Made by a program: the position numbers and the translations under genes. The notes under the pieces were generated by a model, which did not search any database, was not told where the DNA came from, and was given only the letters and a program-made list of their open reading frames with translations. Shown here piece by piece: positions 59,801 through 64,000 of a stretch of DNA of 64,000 nucleotides (position 1 is the first letter of the stretch; each line of letters opens with the position of its first letter). Origin of the DNA: Hydractinia symbiolongicarpus (lineage: Eukaryota > Cnidaria > Hydrozoa > Anthoathecata > Hydractiniidae); the NCBI RefSeq assembly GCF_029227915.1, contig NC_079879.1:7070001-7134000 (forward strand). The letters run 5' to 3'.

Positions 59801-60819
59801 TGGCATGCAATGACGTTGAAATTGAACCGAAACTACAACCGGTTGAAAATGATGAAGCCCGACTAGATATACGAGCTCGCGGTTTTTGGCGTCCGGGACA
59901 ATCCGCTTATTTCGACGTTCGAATTACCAATGTCAACTCCAACTCACAAGCGAACATTCCAGTAGCAGCAATATATAGGAATCACGAGAGCGAAAAGAAG
60001 AGGAAATATAACGACCGCGTCATCAGCCTTGAACATGGCTCATTCACTCCACTTGTTTTTTCCATTAATGGAGGTATGAGTCAAGAAGGTACCATATTTC
60101 ACAAACATCTCGCTGAAAAGATTGCTAACAAGACGGGACAAAAGTATGATCGAATAATGTCATGGATAAGATGTAAATTAAGTTTTGTAATAATGCGTTC
60201 TGCTTTGTTGTGTCTGAGGGGTAGTCGTTTTGTGAAGGTTAACGTGGAGCCAGCTGATGACTTCAGCTTCGCATGTGACGAAGCCAGGCTTTGACATTCT
60301 GTTTTAGTTATTATATTGTTTTTTTATATTGTTTGTTGTTTCAATATTTATTTTTGTTGTTTGTTTGTTCTAATCGCTGGCACACATTAGGCATCAAGTC
60401 CCCAACAGTCCTCTCTTTTTCGTTCTCGCAGCTATCTCCTTCTCGAATCTTTTTAGTCTACATCATCTTCACGGAAAATTTTTTTTAACTCGTTTTTATA
60501 TAATATATAAATAATTTTATTACTTTTATTTATTACTGTACATGCTTTTAAAAATTTCAATGAGACTAATCTCCTTAAAAAATAGTGATAACAAAGTTGT
60601 TTCAAGCATAAACAGTATCGCTGTTTTCTTTTTTCTGTTGATGGAAGCGATATTTGTTTACATACTCACCCCGCCACTTTTAATTTCCCGCTAATTTTTC
60701 TTCATTTAAACCCGGGATGGAAAATGACAAATTTACATATAAAGCCGATTTGATATTATCCCGCTATACCGGAAAACTCGATAGGTGAGTTACCCGGTTC
60801 TCATATAAAAAGGCCCTAA
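56883..60819 (+). mobile_element. TIR-bounded composite element containing an RT-RLE coding region
   Basis: The left end GGGCCTTTTTATATGAGA (56886 on) is matched by its exact reverse complement at 60799-60816, followed inward by CCGGG/CCCGG. TAA flanks both sides (56883-56885, 60817-60819), which would fit a 3-bp target duplication of PIF/Harbinger type. Subterminal CGAGATCTCGG-like and CCGGGAT-like text occurs near the ends (56900-57110, 60700-60790). Between lies the retroelement coding region 57529-60294. Either the retroelement inserted into a MITE or it travels within the ends. The MITE-like text ends by about 57120 on the left and starts by about 60680 on the right. Confidence 0.7.
57529..60294 (+). 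pseudogene. Reverse transcriptase / restriction-like endonuclease polyprotein, lightly damaged
   Basis: Three blocks of one former frame. 57529-58206 has an N-terminal region (WRKNLFMLPSGKAGKVFI) with a TAG stop at 57877-57879 and the same frame continuing after it. A frame change occurs near 58100. 58187-59512 carries RT: PLNKNPAVRPIGVGETLRRI, motif A VDASNAFNTLNR, motif B TTQGDNLAM, motif C LADDATGAG, then HLGAVIG. A second frame change near 59500 leads to 59533-60294 with GASSWLTVLPL, knuckle CACGQPFDTNHAVNC, RHDNVRD, ARLDIRARGFW..AYFDVRI, GSFTPLVFSINGG and WIRCKLSF. Knuckle, then R-H-D/N, then D-x15-D is the order in restriction-like endonucleases of R2/NeSL-type LINEs; placing this family there is inference. 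I recall similar ORFs repeated in coral and fish genomes. One stop and two frameshifts make it inactive as read. Confidence 0.85.
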
Positions 60820-62267
60820 AGCAAGATATTGACTGGTGTAACCTAGGTTGACGTAAAGATCATTCCCTAGCGTGAAAATACGATCAAGATCCCATTCAAC
60901 CCTTTAAAGCTTAACTTTTGTGCAGGTCATTAAAATCAAAAATTAACAGCTCGTTTTGTATCCCCTCTATCCCTCGGAAGACAGATCGCAGGGCTTCTTT
61001 CTGATATGTAGCTACAGCATTGGAGTGCATATATTAGAAAGTGAGAGAGAAGCTCTGAGGATAAAGTTAGCTATAGTTCTGAATTCTAACAATTTGACCT
61101 TAGAAAAAACGATATTCACAACCTAGCGCTATTCTCCCAGCAGAGAAGCCCATCCCTGCAACCCCTCTCCACAATCCAGGATCTGGGTCTGGCCCATCGA
61201 AGAAACATTTTAGTCACGTGGGGCGAGATAAGGTAAACAAAAAATGGACGTCAAAACCGAAACCGCAGTAAAAACAGTAAACTGTTTTTGTAAAGAAAAA
61301 AGTAGTGAAGGTTAAAGTAACCTGTGTAAACGTAAAATCTGAATTCACGACTTTTAAGAAACAAAAACACTCCACATTTTATTTAGAGCTAGGCCCGATC
61401 TTCTGGGTTTTTTAGGCTAGCAAGGATGTTTAAAAAGCCCTTTTTGCTTAAAAATGGGTAATTATGGCAAAGAATAAAATGTATATCGTTGAAGAATTTG
61501 TCAAACAATTTGCTATAGATCATATCATAAAAAAGAGTTAAGAAAATACATCAGTTTTTTGATACTTTTTGTGGGATATTTTTACAAGAAAATATTTTAC
61601 AAACAAAATCAATGGCAGCTCTTAACAAAGTAGTGGTGCCTGGTCGCATCATCCTGCCATTTTTGTATCTCTAATACGGATGAGTCTTGTGGTTGTTATC
61701 CACATTGAACCATGCTAAGAAGTATTGACTTGACTAGTTTTCGGATGCTTCTGAGCCATTATATACAGTTGCGTTTTTACCTTCACATACATGTAACAAA
61801 CCTTTGCCTGGGTTTGCATATCCGTTGGCACCACAGTTATGTTAATCATCTTCACCTATGGTTCTTTGTGTGCAAATCTAAGATTGTACACAAGGGTCTC
61901 ATTAATCAGCCACAGCTACAACATGTTGTGAATAAATCTTTACAAATGTGTTGTTGCCTAGATTTTGCCATGCAACCTTCTCTTTTATAATTAGGAGGAG
62001 TGCTTCCTTAATTGATTAGAAAAACGGTTCCACAACAACTACCTTTATTTGCAGCAAGATTCACTGTTTTTGATAAATTCTTGTGATCTCATAGGGCGAA
62101 GGATCTCTTTAAGAGACAAGAGAGGAGTTGAACGTCCTCCACCATACTTTAATTTAAAGGGGCGATCACATGAAGTCCCATGAAATACCTCATAGTGATG
62201 GTGTCACTTTAAAAAACTCCCAGTCCAGTCTGTGAATGGTTGGTGCTAGCAAGGGCATCCAGATGTA
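60820..62267. other. Intergenic; possible short first exon
   Basis: CACGTG at 61215-61220 is followed by ATG at 61244 in good context and 22 codons (MDVKTETAVKTVNCFCKEKS...) to a GAAG/GTTAAAG donor-like site near 61310. This could be a 5' coding exon of a gene to the right, but no downstream exon is seen. The frame at 61712-61990 has no recognisable domain. Confidence 0.3.
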
Positions 62268-63775
62268 ATCATCATCTTCATCATCATTCTCGGCTTAACG
62301 TCCGTTTTCCATGCTAGCATGGGTTGGACGGGGTATATTAATGACCTCTTCCAATCTGATCTAGACTGTGTTAGATCTAAACTCAACTTCCTCTGTATCA
62401 AGTCTGTCCTTATAACCTCCTGCCAAGTCTTTCTCGGTCTGCCTCTGGGCTTTGCCCCAGGAACTATCAAGTCTCTACACTTTCTTACCCAATTATCCTC
62501 CTCCATTCTTTCCAAGTGCCCCAGCCAATTCAATCTTCTTATCTGGATAACATCTTTTATTCTACGGAGACTTAGCCTGCTTCTTAGCTTATGTGGACTC
62601 TTTCTGTCTCTCAGACTGGCGTTGCACATCCACCTAACCATTCTCATATCATTCCTTTCTAAAAGGTCAAGATCTTCCTGCTTCACTGCCCATGTCTCAC
62701 TACCGTACAACATAACACTTCTTACACAGGCCTCATACAACCTACCTTTTGACTCAATTGGCAAGACTCTGCTAGTCAACAAAAAAAGTAACTCTCTGAA
62801 CTTTTTTCCAAGCAGAACCTATCCTGCAAGTAACACTTCTTCCAACACCTTCACTGCCCAACATATCACCTAAGTAACAGAAGTTCTCAACTATCTTTAA
62901 CGAGCCATTGTTGTACGTCATTGAAGCTCTCTCTCTATAATCTAACCTTTGCAACGCTTGCATACAAACTGAATGTCAGCTCTTAACCTTCCACCAATAC
63001 TACTGCACTTCTTATGTACCCAATGCTTGCAAGTCTGACAAAAAATTGAGTTACTACCAACCCCTTTCCTGCAGTCTCCACAAGGCCACTTTCCAACTAC
63101 AAGGTCACACTTGGCTGCAATGCTACTAATCATGACTTTAGACTTTGCTGTGTTCACCCTTAGCCCTTTCTCTTCTAGTCCTTTCTCTTTCACTTCTCAA
63201 ACTTTTCAACTAATTCTTCCACCAACTCTGCTATGAGAACCAAATCATCTGCATACAATAACTCCCATAGAAAACCTGTTTTGAACTCCATTGACAGCGC
63301 TTCTAAGACTAGAAAAAACAACAAAGGACCCTGATGTACACCAACATTTACACTAAATTCTTCACTAAGTGAATCGTTAATCCTGACACGACTTTTAGCA
63401 TTGCTGTACATAGACTGTACCATCATAACTAGCCACTTACCACACCTAATTTTCTCATAGCCTAGCAAATAACTTTATGTGGCACTCTATCAAAAGCTTT
63501 CTCTAAATCTACAAAGGCAAAATAGAGTTTCTCTTTCCTAAATAATTTCCTGAAGCTGTCTGAGTAAAAATATTGCATCTGTGGTGCCTGCCCTGGAACA
63601 AAACCAAATTGTATCTTATCTATATCAATTCTTTCTCTAAGTAACTTATCAATCACTCTTTTAATAACCCTACAAGCACCCATAAAAGATGGAATACTTG
63701 GTGTGGGCAGTAAAACACTAAGTCCAAACCGTGTCAGTATTTGTACAAGACACAAAATTGACTCATGATATAAGT
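62268..63775 (-). mobile_element. 5'-truncated LINE copy C (longest copy)
   Basis: Reading right to left: RT block IQFGFVPGQAPQM, motif A YFAFVDLEKAFDRVPHK, motif B region NVGVHQGPLL, motif C LLYADDLVLIAEL, PHD-like finger (CGDCRKG, FCQTCKHWVHKKC, FVCKRCKG), NFCYLGDMLG, SVMLYGSETWAV, RLNWLGHLERME, GRPRKTW, then a tail reading on past the stops of the other copies. At least four frame breaks (near 63465, 63190, 62950 and 62775) make it inactive. The 3' end is CTCGGCTTAACG (plus) preceded by a CATCAT-type repeat (62268-62291). It lacks the N-terminal endonuclease region, lost to truncation near 63775. Confidence 0.92.
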
Positions 63776-63880
63776 TGTGTAATCAATGGAAGACTGGGTA
63801 CTAAAGCCTTGATTTTAATTTCACTGCAGTTGATTTACATGGTCATTTCTTCTTAAAACATCGAATGTATGGCTACTAAT

Positions 63881-64000
63881 AGCTTTCTCTAAATCTACAA
63901 AGGCAAAATAGAGTTTCTCTTTCCTAAATAATTTCCTGAAGCTGTCTGAGTAAAAATATTGCATCTGTGGTGCCTGCCCTGGAACAAAACCAAATTGTAT
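63881..64000 (-). repeat. Exact 120-bp duplicate of LINE copy C segment 63495-63614
   Basis: 63881-64000 is identical to 63495-63614 base for base as far as the window runs. It encodes the RT block from IQFGFVPGQ to FVDLEKA and then breaks into unrelated sequence (ATTAGTAGCCATAC), so it lacks its 3' side. It probably continues beyond the window. Confidence 0.95.

Overview
The window is AT-rich eukaryotic DNA. Genes have GT-AG introns, intergenic space is long and transposon-laden, and some multicopy elements recall families I know from corals, anemones and hydrozoans. I infer a cnidarian, probably a medusozoan/hydrozoan, but no rRNA or mitochondrial marker fixes the species.

Four host genes can be modelled exon by exon, with reading phase kept at every junction. 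(1) 11148-13655, minus: a type II transmembrane trypsin-fold serine protease (4 exons, 355 aa). (2) 18103-23566, minus: a CCDC142-like protein (7 exons, 909 aa). (3) 34487-38661, plus: the small GTPase ARL3 (7 exons found; the initiator exon is not placed). (4) 40890-47628, plus: mitochondrial ornithine aminotransferase OAT (8 exons, 441 aa). They have unrelated jobs (membrane proteolysis, an uncharacterised conserved protein, ciliary cargo release, ornithine/proline metabolism), and nothing in the sequence links them functionally.

The rest is mostly a transposon landscape. Three truncated LINE copies (about 4.04-5.08, 30.69-31.74 and 62.27-63.76 kb) carry a PHD-like finger inside the RT ORF. 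Two related Helitron-like elements lie at 24.3-25.1 kb and in OAT intron 4 (44.0-44.8 kb). A pogo/Tigger remnant is at 27.1-28.1 kb. There are several foldback/MITE elements, some with clean target-site duplications, two tRNA-like SINE pieces, and a pair of oppositely oriented ~53-bp tandem arrays around LINE copy B.

The right-hand 12 kb is richest. It holds a decayed reverse transcriptase/restriction-like-endonuclease (RLE) element (49.3-51.0 kb, minus) and a broken multi-exon transposase-like gene with a Cys-rich tail (54.06-56.55 kb, minus). It also holds a better preserved RT-RLE element enclosed by terminal inverted repeats and a TAA duplication (56.886-60.816 kb, plus). That last arrangement, a retroelement coding region inside DNA-transposon-style ends, is the most unusual thing here. 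It may be nested insertion or a composite element. I see no CRISPR array, no bacterial-type operon and no convincing complete tRNA or rRNA gene.
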